Of a stretch of 64,000 nt of DNA, positions 24,660 through 37,791 are shown in pieces. The notes beneath the pieces were generated by a model. The model was not told the origin of the DNA. It saw only the letters and a list, made by a program, of their open reading frames with translations, and did no database searches. Every line of letters begins with the position of its first letter. The first letter of the stretch is position 1. Both the position numbers and the translations under genes were made by a program. This stretch comes from Parasponia andersonii (taxonomy: Eukaryota > Streptophyta > Magnoliopsida > Rosales > Cannabaceae), in assembly GCA_002914805.1 (NCBI GenBank), contig JXTB01000100.1:172893-236892 (forward strand), written 5' to 3'.

Positions 24660-26030
24660 CTGATTGATAGTTTTATAGAAATAACTTTATTAACAAGTTT
24701 GTTGATTAATAAATACGTTTCAACTTTTTTAAGTATATGTAGTATTTCTGACGAAAAAGGTATATTTATATTGATGTATATATAATTTTAGATTTAATTA
24801 GCATATTGTAGGATGCAGCAATTACATTGTTACACGTTAAATTACTTTCAAATAAAATTTGCATTCGATTTTCATCGAGTGAATATTGATTTCTCATATA
24901 TAAGCACCTAGCTCGTATATTCTTATAATGAATCTTATTAATTACTAATATGTGGTTCATGCTTATGGTCTTAGCTTTATATGCTACGGTTTCCCTTTTC
25001 TTTATTCTGGTATAGCCACACAATTCGATCAATTTATTTAGCTATTAATTAATGATAATACATGCATGTATGATATATAGATTTACACGCGTAATAGGGA
25101 CGTTTTTATAAATTCTAGTTATTATTATTATTATTTTTGAAAAGTCGGAGTTATCTTGTTTTTAGCAGTACTAAATTTACCACGATTCTTTTTATTTATT
25201 TTTATTTTTATGCATATCTATATATAGGTATTATTAAACATAATAACTTTCTTAAAGAAACATTAAATTTTTTATATACGCTTGTTTTTCACATACTTTG
25301 ATTTCTTAGTAGAAAAAAAATAAGATTTTTTCTTGTTAACATCGGTATAGTATTCCTTTCTTAGTAGTTTTCAATTAAAAGAAATAATTCTATAAATATA
25401 TGTCTACATAAAGGTATTATTATGTGTAAAATGTTTTAAAAGATAATCATACTTTCTGAATTATCTCTAATTAAAAAATAGAATATTCCATAATTAAATT
25501 TGTATATGCATAAGATTCTTGTTTAACTTATCTTACTAATGTTGATATTATTCACTAATTAATCTAATTGCAGCCTATGAAATTTGTTTGGTAATTTCTA
25601 AATTGGTTTGTTTTCATAATTTTAAAGATGCTTATTTATTATTTATCTCTTGAAGATGTATTTCCTAATACAAATTTAGTATATACTATATAAAATTTTA
25701 TATTTCTTTCATGAACATGTTATCTCTATATTTAATTTGAAAAGTCAACCATTTATTTCTAATGACCGTAACGTTTTCTTGTTTTAAAGTTTCCTATTGC
25801 TTTTGTATATTTAGTAGAAGAATCTAGTTGGAGCGTGAACTAGGATTACACCTTACTCCTTTAACTTGAGTAAACTCATACTGAGGAATGGGGGCTGACA
25901 AAGGTGACAATGAGAGAATTAAAAAAAAGGTAACATGATTTAGCAATTTTTTGAAATGTTGCATGAAGGATGTATAGCTTTCTTTAGAATTTCGTCAGAC
26001 TATCAAAGAGATGAATATTCTAGTGACTAT
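24660..26030. other. AT-rich intergenic DNA, no gene seen
   Basis: Very AT-rich. No ORF with family character, no RNA gene and no repeat ends are seen. Confidence 0.5.
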
Positions 26031-26039
26031 AATTTTTTG

Positions 26040-26720
26040 ATTAGATACATGTTTGATATTACTAATATGCTTGAAATAGTTAGTTTGATTGATTAATGTG
26101 GCTGAAATATTGGATTGGTCTGATTTGATCAAATTATTTTTACTTGCTTGGTTTGATTGAAATGTTTGACTGATGTTTGATTGTCAGATTGATTTGGCTC
26201 CATGACTAGTTTGATTGTTTCTATTCAAATATTTGAATTATTTAAAGTGACTTGTTTGCTATTTAATTGACTTGAATTATTTAGAATGACTTGTTTGGCA
26301 TTTGATTAGCTTGAATTATTTGGTTTGATTGGATTGGCTTATTTGCTATTTAACTAGTTTGAATTGTTTGGAGGGATTTGTTTAATATTTGAGTAGCTTG
26401 AATTGATTGACTTGAATTTAGTGACTTGTTTAGATTGATTCATTTGATATTTAATCGGTTTGAATTGCTTGACTTGTTTGTTTTGTGATATTTTTTTATG
26501 ATTTGCTTTATGACGACTTATTTGGATTGTCTAGAATGATTGATTTTATGGGTATATTTGAATTGGTTGACTTAGATTATATGTGCATGGTTGATGTAAG
26601 GATTTCTAGTGTAATTGAATTAATTAGTTTGATTTGAGTTGTTTGATGTATTTGAATTCCTTGGATTAGTTGAATCACTTTATGGATTATTTGACTTGTT
26701 TGAATTCTTTGAGTAACTAA
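26040..26720. repeat. Degenerate TTGATTTG/TTGAATTG array
   Basis: About 680 bases are built almost only from variants of TTTGATTTG, TTGAATTATTT and GACTTGTTTG. Longer units recur, such as TTGAATTATTT followed by GACTTGTTTG and a (G)(C/A)TATTTAAT-like spacer at about 50-60-bp steps (26230-26480). It has strong strand asymmetry: the + strand is rich in T and G and poor in C. It has no open frame of note and is likely an old, decayed tandem repeat. Confidence 0.6.
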
Positions 26721-27098
26721 TATGATTGAATTAATCGTCTTTTTGATAATTATGTTATGTTTAGCATCCTTGTATATTTCCCTATTACTATTTTATCTCA
26801 GTCAAAAGTATTTATTATGACTTGGAGTGATAAGACATAATATAATATACAAAGAAAATAAAAAAGCTATCTCCAATGAGTCATTGTAAATCCTCTTGGC
26901 AGATAAAAGATGGCCAAGAGTTGCCCTCTTCGATGAATATATTTAAATTCTCTTGATAGCATTTAAACTCTCTTGATACAGAGAATGATAATTGTCAAGC
27001 GCTTTAATATCTCCTCGTTCCAAACGAGTTTCGAGAGCCGCTCTCTCTAATGAGTGCTTTAAAATTCTCTTGAGACGGAGAACGATAACCGTCGAGAG

Positions 27099-28672
27099 TG
27101 TTAGCTATTGTTAGCCTAAGATTGATAACCCAAGAGGGGAGATGAGTTGAATTTTAAAATATTTTAAAATTTTTTTCAACTATTAAAACTATAGACCGCT
27201 ATTTTGAAACTGTTAAACTAAATTAACAATAATACCAAATATATAACAATAATAACAAGTATATTAAGTATACTAAATATTACACACTCAATTAAATGGC
27301 TTGTAATCACATAAAAAATATAGAGATAGAGAAGATGCAAACTCAGTTTTTTTGAGGTTTGACAAATACAACAGTTTGCCTATATCCCCGGCTCTCGGCA
27401 ACTTGCTTTGAGCTTTCACTATTCGGATCAAGATTGTGGGTTTGACCGACCCTTGTATATAATAAGTGATTTCTCCTTAGGCATACTCACGCTTTTATAA
27501 TAGTCTTGAATCCGCCTCTATCACACCTAACCTTGGATTGTTTTGACTCTGATGCCAATTCTCACCTACACGGATTGTTTAGGTAATAGTGCCAATCTCA
27601 CCAACTCACGTGTTATTTGGACTCTGATAATAACCTCACTTACACTCAAGTTTTTTAGTGCCAATCTCACCAACTCACGTGTTATTTGGACTCTGATAAT
27701 AACCTCACTTACACTCAAGTTTTTTAGACTTCGGTGACAATGTTACCTCACAAATACAATTTGATTTTTATTTGATAGAATGATACAGTGTAAGCTTAGA
27801 GGGAATAGATATAAATACAAGATGTCATCTAGTTTGACTTAATTGATTTTGGCGAAAAAGTAGATTTAAAAGTTTGAATCACAAAAATTGATTTGAACAA
27901 CTTAAAGATATGATAATAGCAATATTAGAATGTTCAAGGATTATTTCAAGTGTTAGAAAAACTTCTATTTATAGACTTGAATAAAAACTAGCCGTTTATA
28001 ATCGTTTGACAAATATTCTATCATTTTTGATAGACTAAAAATATGTTTTCGATTGACCAAAAATATTAGCCATTGAAAGTATAGTTGTAACGATCGAATT
28101 TGAAAATCTGTTAAAAATATGTAGGAGGAATCGGTAGACCGATTCTGAAGGTTGGTCTGCTCTATCCGAGAGTAAATTTTGAATTTTATTTCAAGTCTTT
28201 TTCAATTATTTTCAAAATATGACTTTATAAATTGATTTATTATGTAATATAGGAACTATAAAAATTCATAAGTCAATTTAAAAGCTTGTGTAAAATAGAT
28301 TTCATATTTTGATTGGAGATAAATAGATTTGACAAGTTTGCTTTGAAAATTTTCAATTTTATGAAAAATTTGAGTTATTAAGATCATATAATATGTAAAC
28401 AAGTATTCAAGTACAAGAACTAAGTATATAACCTTTGCTAGTCTAGGTCTTGTATTTTTGATCTTTTTCTTCAAGCTCTTTTCCATCTACCTTCAAGTTT
28501 GATTCTAATAATGCTAATATGCATCCGTCTTCAAATTTGATTCCTTGATCAACTTGAGTTAGAACTTTAAAGGCTATTTCACTATACACTCAAGTTAAAT
28601 CATTAATACTAAATCAAATATTTTTTATCTTCAAAATAAGAGTGTGAAGATTGAAACCTCCATTTCTCCTCA
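27099..28672 (-). repeat. LTR of SIRE-like copy B (left-hand)
   Basis: It starts TGTTAGCTATTGTTAGCC and ends CTCCTCA immediately before the purine-rich tract, about 1574 bases. It includes a private 69-bp tandem duplication at 27588-27725. It shares roughly 82-85 percent identity by eye with the surviving part of the partner LTR (33131-33665), consistent with an insertion several million years old. Confidence 0.7.
27588..27725. repeat. 69-bp perfect tandem duplication inside an LTR
   Basis: Two units starting AGTGCCAATCTCACCAACTC at 27588 and 27657 appear identical over 69 bases. The partner LTR at 33131-33665 and LTRs A and C do not have it, so it arose after insertion and recently. Confidence 0.9.
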
Positions 28673-31600
28673 ATCTCCCCCTTTTTGATTATAACAAGTA
28701 TTGATTTATGATAGAAAAAAAAATATGCAATAAGGATATGAAAATATAAAATTTGACAAGTTTACCTTAAGCTAAGCTCCTCCTCAAAATATGCTTGAGA
28801 AAATAAAAGAGACTTACTCATTCTTTTTAACTTAATTAAGCATTATAAGTATATTATGAGAAAATATAAAAATATGTGCTAGGTAAAGTTCTCCCCTTTA
28901 AAATATGCATTCATAAATGAATCTTTTTATTTTCATATTCATAAATATTCATAAATCATCGTTATTCTCTCCATGTTGATGTCATTAAAAAGATAGATAC
29001 AAATTTCAAACAAGATGTCACATAAAAATTAATCTATCTCTTTGAAATAAGATTCTCCGCACATAAATTCACGATATTACTATTCTCTATTTGAATTCAT
29101 GATAAAAGTATAAAAAAGAGTAATACACAAACAATTTTCTTCCTATATAAAAAATAATATAATAAGTTAAACAATAAGGAGATATAGAGGAATATAGAAT
29201 TGAACAATCTTCAAAATAAGAATAATAACATCAAAGACAACAATATGATACCAAAGTGAAAACAAGAGCATTTTATTTATTTTTGACAAAACTTCTTCTA
29301 TTGAAAATTAGTATGACAATTATATCATATTCAAAATAGAGAAGTTGCATCTAATCAAGATCATGAAAACTCTAAATCTTAATATTTCACTTGTTGAAAA
29401 TATATTTCTCCAAGTATAATCATCACAAAGCATAAGAGAAATTTAAATCATTAAAGTACATTAATGAAATAATTTTTTTTTAAAGCACATTAGTGAAATA
29501 ATTTCTTTTTTTTTTTTCTTTCCATCTAACTATAAAGAACATATCACAATTTATAGGAAATGATAATGACGAATTTAGCACAAGCAAATCATAAATTTAC
29601 TTCCCTTCAATATATGAATATTGATCAAAGTATCAGTAACCAAAGTAAGAAAGATCAATCATATATGAGAGAAATCAATTATGATACCAATTATTTATGG
29701 ATACCAATGGTTTTTAAAAAATTTAGTAATTTTATTTGAAGAAAAAAGAATAACCAAGTTTGATATCAATTAATCTATACCAATATATACTAATTATATT
29801 TTGAAAAACTATACTAAGTTGATACCAATTAAAGCAATAAATCAAAGACAAAATGACCAACTTGATACTAATTGAAATAATTTAAATCAAAAATACATTC
29901 TTCTTCTCCTTTTGATATCATAAAAAAAAAGTGTTACATAAACATGAAGGATAAGATTGATATCAATTAACAAAAGCAAAGTAAAAACATGAATAAGTAA
30001 CCAATAATAAGTATCTAATCCAAATATAACGTATTATCAAAGTTTAAACCACCAAAAGAGATAGATGTTTAGAAAAGATAAAGTATAACAAAGTATATCT
30101 TGAAAGCTCATGAGAACCTTATATGTTTGTCAAAAATACATTCTCATAAAATTATAAGATGAAAAAATCATGTGCAAATATTCAAAATGATATAGTTACA
30201 ATATATAAACATTGAATTAAATTAACATGTTATTTTGAGTTCAAATACTTCACCAATCTAGATAAAATAAAATAATTCAATTAATTATGCATGGTATTTG
30301 TTATGTAAAAACTATCAAGCTTTTACATATATATAAGAGTTTAAGCAATATGTATTGTACAATTCATTTAAATCACATATGACAAATAATATGTCAATCA
30401 AAACTAAGCTCATAAATAAAAAATTCAAATAAAATCGAAGAAATGATAGAAAATAATTTAAAAACTACTAAAATCGCTTAAATACACAGCCTTCTCGGTG
30501 TTTTCGGGAGCGGTATGCCGATTCTAGCAATGAATCTTTAATTCCTAGGCCACTTTTTCGGTAGACCGGTGGAAATTACAATCTATCGATTCCTCCGTTT
30601 CAGCAGTATTTGAAAACGATAAAAATGATTTAAATCAAAAACTAAAACAATGAGAAAACATCATTTTGATAAGCGTGGAATCATTTTTGAAAGTTTGAGC
30701 AAAATAAATAATATTCAAACAAAACAACTCAATAGAATTTATCATAATCAATCATACTAATTTTTTATTTTAGAGTCTTCATAGGCTTTAAGTACTCGGG
30801 CTCAAACGTTTTAAGAAGACTTATGTACCTTGATTGATTTTTGAGGATTCCATCTTTCCAAAACTCTTCATCTTCTTTGTGTTGAGGTTGGACTTAATTA
30901 TCAATTTTTTGATTCGTTGTTAAGCTCCAATTGTTCAAACTTAATACTATACCTACAACAATATTATCTATACTTTTCTCTATAGAGGAGTCATTAGTTT
31001 CATCAAATGTCACATATATAGATACATCTACTACTTAGTTTTTTTGTTGAAAAAACTCTTTGTACATTACTAGTAGTAGAGTAACAAGAAAAAGTTCTAA
31101 CATTGGATTTTGAATTAATATTTTCAAATTGTCTTTAGTGTTTAAAGAAAAACAAAATATTTACATCCAAAAACTCTAGAATAGCCAATATTGGGTTTTT
31201 GATCATTGTAAAACTCCTAATGGCATTTTATTCAAACTAAGTTTAATCAACACCTAATTTAAAACATAACAAATAGTGTTGATAATTTTGGCCTGAAAAT
31301 ATTTTAGTAAAATATTTGCTTTCGATATGGTCAAGGTCATTTTGAAACTAATAAAGAAAATTTTGTAAATCGTTTTGAAAAATTATCAACTAACTCAAAA
31401 GTATAATATTTTTCAAAAATATTTAACTTAATTTCCAAAGTAACATGTTTTACAAATCTTGTTATTTCCAAAAATTAGACTAGGTAAACCATAACAAGAT
31501 TCCTTTAGTAAAGTTTTGAAATTATAACCATACTAGTATGTCCATATTTTCTATGCTATAAACAATAAAGATTACTTTTAAAACAAAACAAATATATTGA

Positions 31601-33665
31601 CTTGAAAAAATTTTAACAAAGATAAAAATAATTTTGTTTTGAACAAAAAATATAATCTAATTTGTTCAAAATTTCAAGTTGAACATTTGAAAGAGTAAAA
31701 GAAAAACTCAATAACTTAATCATATAATTGACAAAAATTAAACATATTAATTTCTAGCAAGACATTTTCAAATATAGGAAAAGAGTTGTTACTGATATTA
31801 CTTATGTAAATGATCTTGCTTTTTGCGGTGTCTCCAAAAATTAAGTATCTACCATCATTTTTTTATGAAAATTCAGAGCTTGGTGAAGTCATCGGTCTAA
31901 TACTTGGAGCAACCACTTTCTTACTTGTACCTAAAACAAAAATTCAATTATGAAATTTTGGTATCCACTTAACTTTGGGTCCTTGAAGGTTAGTGTTTGA
32001 AATCTTTGGTACCCATTATTGTTTGACAATAATATATATATTTTTCTTAATGAAGTAAGAAAAGCTTATATGTCCATTTTGATTGCAATAGTTGCATACA
32101 TATTTTGAGTCACTACTAGATGTTGCTTTGGCAATAGTTTTTAAGATAGTTTTGTTTTACAAAAGATTTATATCCTATATATCCTTTGTCAAAAAATACA
32201 TCTTTGTCCACCAAATATTAAATTAAAATTCTTCTTTCCATTGGTAAAATTGTAAACAATACTAAAACTTTTTCTTTTAAGGAAGTATTTTCATTTTTCA
32301 AAGATACACATATATCATAAGTCAAAATAACTTCATTTTCTTTTGAAAATTTCTCAGGTTCTTCTAATAAAAGAGATAATTTCTTCTTAAGAGCACTATT
32401 TTTCAAAACAAATAATTTGTAATTATAATTTAGTTTATTAAAATTATCAAGTAGCTTATTATATAATAACTTTTTTTCAACGACTTCATTATCGAAATCA
32501 TCATTACTATTATCATTAGGGTCACGAGATTTTACCTCATTATTGATAGCCATAAAGTACATGTTATCTTTTTGAATTTTATCATTCAAATTACCATCAT
32601 TGCTATCATCTCAAACATCTTTGATTTCTTCTTTTTGTATGGAAGATTTGAGAGAAATGACTTTTTTTTCTTATCTTTCTCCTCATCTTCTTCATCGCTT
32701 TCTTTTATTTGACTTGTAGTGGCATATGAGCTTTCAAGCATTTTCCATATTTCATGGGCATTAGTAGCCAAATGAACATTATTATAAATATTTATATCTA
32801 TACTACATATCAAATAATTAAAAGCACATCCATTCTTAGAAAACATGATTTTATCAAAATCATCATACTCCTCAAATTCTTTTTTAACAAATTTGTTGAC
32901 AATTATTTTTCTAGGAATATATGGACCTTGAACAATAATATTTAACAAATCATCACCAATAAATTTAAGAAATTTAAGCATTTTTATTTTCTAAATATTG
33001 TAGTCAATACCATTGGAAAATGGTGGTTTAGTTGAAAACCCCTTATTTGGAATATTTTGAAAATTATTTGGGCATATCATCTCAAGATGGCCAAGTCTTT
33101 AAAATTTGAGCGCCAAGCTCTGATACCAATTATTAGCTATTATTAGTCCAAGATTGACAACTCAAGAGGGGAGTGAATTGAGTTTTAAAATATTTTAAGA
33201 AACTTTTCAACTATTTAAAACTATAGATCACTATTTTGAAACTTTTAAGCTAAATCAACAATAATATCAAACATATTACAATAATAACAAGTATATTAAG
33301 CATATTAAATATCATACACTCAATTAAATATCTTGCAATAAAGTAAAAAGTATAGGAATAGAGAAGATACAGACTCAGTTTTAACAAGATTCAATAAACA
33401 TGATGATTTGCCTACAGTCTCGACCCTCGACAACTTGCTTTGAGCTTCTACTATTCGGATCAAGATTGTGGGCTTGACCGACCCTTGTACAAAACGAGTG
33501 ATTTCTCCTTAGACATACTCTCACTTTACAATAGTCTTGACTCCGGCCCTATCACGCCTAACTATGGATTATTTTGACTCTAGTGCCAATCCTCACTTAT
33601 ACGGATTGTTTAAACAATGGTGCCAATCTTATTAACTCAAAGGCTGTTTAAATTCTAGTGACAAC

Positions 33666-35312
33666 TGTTGGAATAATGTCCTTTAAAGCAGTTTATTATT
33701 TAGACATTATAAACAATATTTATTAGAATATTTAATATTTGTTTATTATTTATAAAATCCATGTTATGAATTTCTATTTCATTTATGTCCCATTGATATA
33801 CATGTGATGTGTATATTTATCTTATGTAAATATCTAAAAGATTCAAAGACATGAAATGAATAATAAAGAATTATTCGTATGATGAGTTCATATATGGGGG
33901 ATATTATATTCTTTATTTCATTATGTCTAAATTAAATTATTCGCATTCTGCATATTGAAGATGGAATACTTTACTATACCATAGAATGCAGTGTTGTCTA
34001 TTTAATTAATGAAGTCTCTAATTATCGAAGTGAGTCTTCGGATAGAAATACTAGTGTGTTATAAGAAAGTTATAACAATATTGAACATGACCTAGTGACT
34101 TAGAATTTGAGATCAAGTACCGTAACTCAAATTTCTAATTTTACTAATCTAGCACTATTGTAGAAGACCTTAATCCTAGTAATTAACGAACTTACTTTCA
34201 TGTGTTTTGTCTTTTTGAGTTACTAAAGGACTAGTTGCGATTTATGGTTCGAATTTCGGTATATTAGAAAATAAGGTATATGAAATGTGTAGAATATTTT
34301 TCATGATGAACACTATATATATGATGTTACTTTGAGTTTTTTCAAGTACTTGGATAATATAAACTAAGGCTTCAGTATTCACTATGTGAATTTGACTGTG
34401 TTGGTATAAGCAGATACAAACACTATAGTCAACTATTATCCATTAGATGAAAAATGATAACTCAAAGGTAAATATGTACTAGAGGGGTAATACGGTAATT
34501 TTACCCTACTAGTACGACATTGCATTAAGGGTATATTTACAGGTATAGTATATGCTAAATAGATCAAGCTAATTAATTGTTAATAAGCTTCACTGAAAAT
34601 AAATGACATTTAGTCCAAAAATTCAATATTGGGCCTATAGTGGTGTGCCCCAATATTAATGGACAAGACCCAATTATAATTAAGAGTTAATTATGATAAT
34701 GGTATATGGTCTATTGGAGCTTGGGCTTTATGGATCCATCTGGTCCTATGTCTAGCTCAAATTAAAGCCCAATAATTATTTGATGATCAGTTGAGCCCAA
34801 CAAGCCCAATAAGCCCATTAGGGTTTACTAATCTCTCTATAGTTAAGAGAAAAGTTCTCTAGCTAAAAATAATAAGTGTTACATATAAAATACTCCCTTG
34901 AGAAGAGAGTGTCATACGCATAACAGAGAGAGAGAGAGAGTAGAGAAAATCGGCCACCACTAGGGATTCACTGTCCTTGGTGTTTCGGCCATCCTGGAGA
35001 AATCGGTTCGAGGAGATTGTCTTCTTGTTCATCTGCAGATCTATTTGTTGGGAATCAAGAAAGTGACCACCCACCGAATCAATCAAATAGCTTTCGAAAA
35101 TAGACAGGAAGATAAGAAGATTGTGAAGCAAATCCGGGTATTGTTCTTGTCTAGATCAAGAGTTAATTTATGTCAGATCACGTTCCGAAATGTTTTGTAA
35201 AAAGAAAAATTTTAAACGACCAATTCCGTTGCATTTCTTAATTTTATAAAACTATGGTGTTCTTGAAAATGATTTTATGAAAACATTTTCCTGAAATTTA
35301 TTCCAACTAACA
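33666..35312 (+). mobile_element. Putative solo LTR (Ty1/copia-like), fossil
   Basis: It starts TGTTGGAATAATGTCC exactly where LTR B is cut. A matching inverted end, TTATTCCAAC, occurs at 35298-35307, with TAACA following. The 1.65-kb body has no long ORF. Its middle (34620-34830) is rich in GCCCAA/GCCCAT motifs and a TAGGGTTTA box at 34819-34827, followed by a (GA)n tract at about 34927-34940. No clear target duplication is found, and the interrupted LTR does not resume afterwards, so a later rearrangement is likely. The orientation is a guess. Confidence 0.45.
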
Positions 35313-35341
35313 TGCATGTTTTGATTTTAAAGGAAATGCAA

Positions 35342-35583
35342 ATTCAGAGCTTTGAATAACTGATCATATAATAAAATGTGAAAGAGTATCTCTATTAGCT
35401 TCTTCATGTTGTAATATAAGAACTTTATGTTGCTATTTGAACCAAATATTTAATCTAAAGTAATTCAAAGCTTTGAATAACTGATCATATAATAAAATTT
35501 GAAAGAGTATCTTTATTGGCTTCTTCATATTGCAACATAAGAACTTCATGTTATTACATGAGCCAAATATTTAATCTAAAGTA
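35342..35583. repeat. 121-bp tandem duplication
   Basis: Units start at 35342 (ATTCAGAGCTTTGAATAACT) and 35463 (ATTCAAAGCTTTGAATAACT). They differ at roughly a dozen positions, so this is an older duplication than the 69-bp and 90-bp ones. It is non-coding. Confidence 0.85.
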
Positions 35584-36464
35584 TTTTTCACTATTTGCCA
35601 TAAATATAGCCTGGGGGTTTCGATGTCTAAGATTAAATATTATTTAGTATTTGTACAAAAGTTATGTTTTGATAGGGTATGATCTGATATGATTTTATCA
35701 CATATTATCTTTTTACAAATATTGTCCTTTAATTGACTCATTCTTTTCTTATATGATTTATAGTTGTCAATCATGAATATAGAAAGGATGTGATGCTCTG
35801 AAGGTATTGCCTAGTTTACCTTGTTAAAGAAAAGACACAAATTTAGATATTTTGATTGGATATTATCCTTAATATTATTCTGATCGATTTTGGATGTTAT
35901 TGACAGTATGTGATTGTTTTCTCAGCTATCCAAAACATGGATTACCATGTGATTATTTCTAGAATACAATCTGATTTTTCTAAGTCATGTTACAATATCA
36001 GCAAAAACTAAACATGCTCGTTCATGATTAGAAAAACATGTAAATTATTTTAGAATATCTTCTAATCAGGCTCAATCATTCTTAAATGTTATTTTGTATG
36101 TTTGTGATAATTGAATTCTCGAGGAACTACATAAAAGCGACTTACATGAGTTTTTTTATATAGAGTTATTATTGTTTTTTTTTTGTTTTTTTGAGATCAA
36201 CCTTGATTAAATGAAATCATTCAGCCACAAATAATGAAGAGAATAATATTATTCTATAACCTGATATATCATTGTTCTCGGAAAATGATAGATTGTCAAA
36301 CTAATTCAAAAGTTCTTAACGAGGTTAATGCTAATGAAATAAAAATGATATCTAATTGTAAATATGCCAGGGAATCTTGAGATATTTTTCAAACTTAGTA
36401 TTAAGAAATTAGTATTTTTGCATTCAAAAATACTAACAGTGATCCTAATATAGATTAAGGTATC
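35584..36464. other. AT-rich DNA, nothing identified
   Basis: No ORF, RNA gene or element termini are recognised between the 121-bp duplication and the small copia element. Confidence 0.45.
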
Positions 36465-36469
36465 GATCT

Positions 36470-36652
36470 TGTTAGAGATAATTTGATTTAATTATTTTTT
36501 ATTTTGTTTAATTATTGTAATTATCTCATAGTTATAAGTTGAACATTTTCCAGGATATTCCTTGGAATATTCTCTTTTGTAGTGTGTATAAATAACCTTT
36601 TCAGTTAATTTAAAAGCAGCATTCAAAATGTTTTTCTTTCTTAATTTCTACA
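36470..36652 (+). repeat. 5' LTR of the small copia element
   Basis: 183 bases, TGTTAG to CTACA, followed directly by the primer-binding motif. Confidence 0.8.
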
Positions 36653-37601
36653 TAGCATCAGAGCTTCGATCTATTCCTCTCACATTTCTGAAATTCCTTC
36701 TCTAAGGGAAAAAAAAAAACCTAGCTGCTACCATTTTCAGTCAATTGACACGTAGAATTGGTCTAGATTTATCAATTTTCGAGAATTTTCTCTCTTCTTT
36801 GTTTTTCCAATGGCTAAAGCACATAACTAAATCACCATTCCTAACCAAAATTACCTTTACCAATTATCTTTCATAGAAATTACAATTTTAGGCACTTCAT
36901 GTTGGCTACAACATTGATGGTTATGTCACTGGTGCCATAACACCACTTTCTTAGACAATTATAACCAATTCAGAGACTTTTCCTAATCCTATGTATCTTA
37001 CTTAGGTACGTCAAGATTAGTTAATTTTCAATGTTATTGTTGGCTCCTTATCAGTTCCCATAATTCCTTTCTATAATCTGCTACAAATTTTTTGTGAAGC
37101 ATATAATATTCTTGCTAACACATATGTTAAACCCTTCCGTGGCCATATTAAACAAGTCAAGGAGGAAATTAAACGTGCCACCAAGGGTTTTTGCATTATC
37201 ACTGAATACATGTGGTTTGTTAAGACCCATGCTGATAAACTTGTACTGGATAAACCCCTTGATATCAAAGACCTTATTGAAATTATTTTTGATAGTTATG
37301 GTGATAAATATCAGTTAATTGTTGTCATTGTCAATAGTAGAGCGATCCTATTCTCCTTTGACGAACTTCATGAGACCACTCATTTGTGTGCAAATTCTGT
37401 GTTTCACTCTCACATGAAACACATGGCTTTGGACTATCATTACATATATGATCGAGTACAAAATGGTGTCCTTCAGGTTGCTCATGTTATGTTCGATGAT
37501 TAACTTACTGATGCCCTTAAAAAGCCTCTTACGTGTGCCCGCTTTCTTTCTCTTAAGCCCAAGATTAAAATCTCCTCGCGAAGCTCCATCTTCCGAGGGT
37601 A

Positions 37602-37786
37602 TGTTAGAGATAATTTGATTTAATTATTATTTATTTTATTTAATTATTATAATTATCTCATAATTATTAGTTGAACATTCTCTAGGATATTCCTTCAAAC
37701 ATTCTCATTTGTAATGTGTATAAATAACCCTCTCAGTTGATTAAAAGGTAGCAGCCAAAACAATTTTCTCTCTCCCAATTTATACA
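37602..37786 (+). repeat. 3' LTR of the small copia element
   Basis: 185 bases, TGTTAG to ATACA, preceded by the purine-rich GAGGGTA. Confidence 0.8.
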
Positions 37787-37791
37787 GATCC

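Larger units (their letters stand above)
27099..33665 (-). mobile_element. SIRE-like Ty1/copia retrotransposon, decayed fossil (copy B)
   Basis: It is the same family as copy A, read on minus. The left LTR spans 27099-28672 and is followed by a purine-rich tract motif (CTCCCCCTTTTTGAT on +, at about 28675). Internal sequence runs to about 33130, where a tRNA-Met-type primer-binding motif (ATTGGTATCAGAGC on minus) adjoins the other LTR. That LTR is cut short at 33665, where a different LTR-like sequence begins. Gag sequence with SIRE-type signatures lies at about 32218-32981 and integrase C-terminal sequence around 31000-31300. No reverse transcriptase region is seen. It carries multiple breaks and is not functional. 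Confidence 0.75.
36470..37786 (+). mobile_element. Small internally deleted Ty1/copia element, fossil
   Basis: Two LTRs of about 184 bases (36470-36652 and 37602-37786) begin TGTTAGAGATAATTTGATTT and end in CA, about 85 percent identical by eye. At the commonly used plant rate of 1.3e-8 per site per year that suggests an age of several million years. A primer-binding motif, TAGCATCAGAGC, follows the first LTR at 36653-36664. The 950-bp interior holds only gag-like sequence (about 37090-37500, with [12 protein letters not shown] and FSFDELHE typical of copia gag). The flanks GATCT (36465-36469) and GATCC (37787-37791) match at four of five bases. It is broken, and no pol region is present. Confidence 0.8.

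Noticed and set aside
34245-34260. GGTTCGAATTTCGG resembles a tRNA B box
   Set aside because: No A box, acceptor stem or cloverleaf can be drawn around it.
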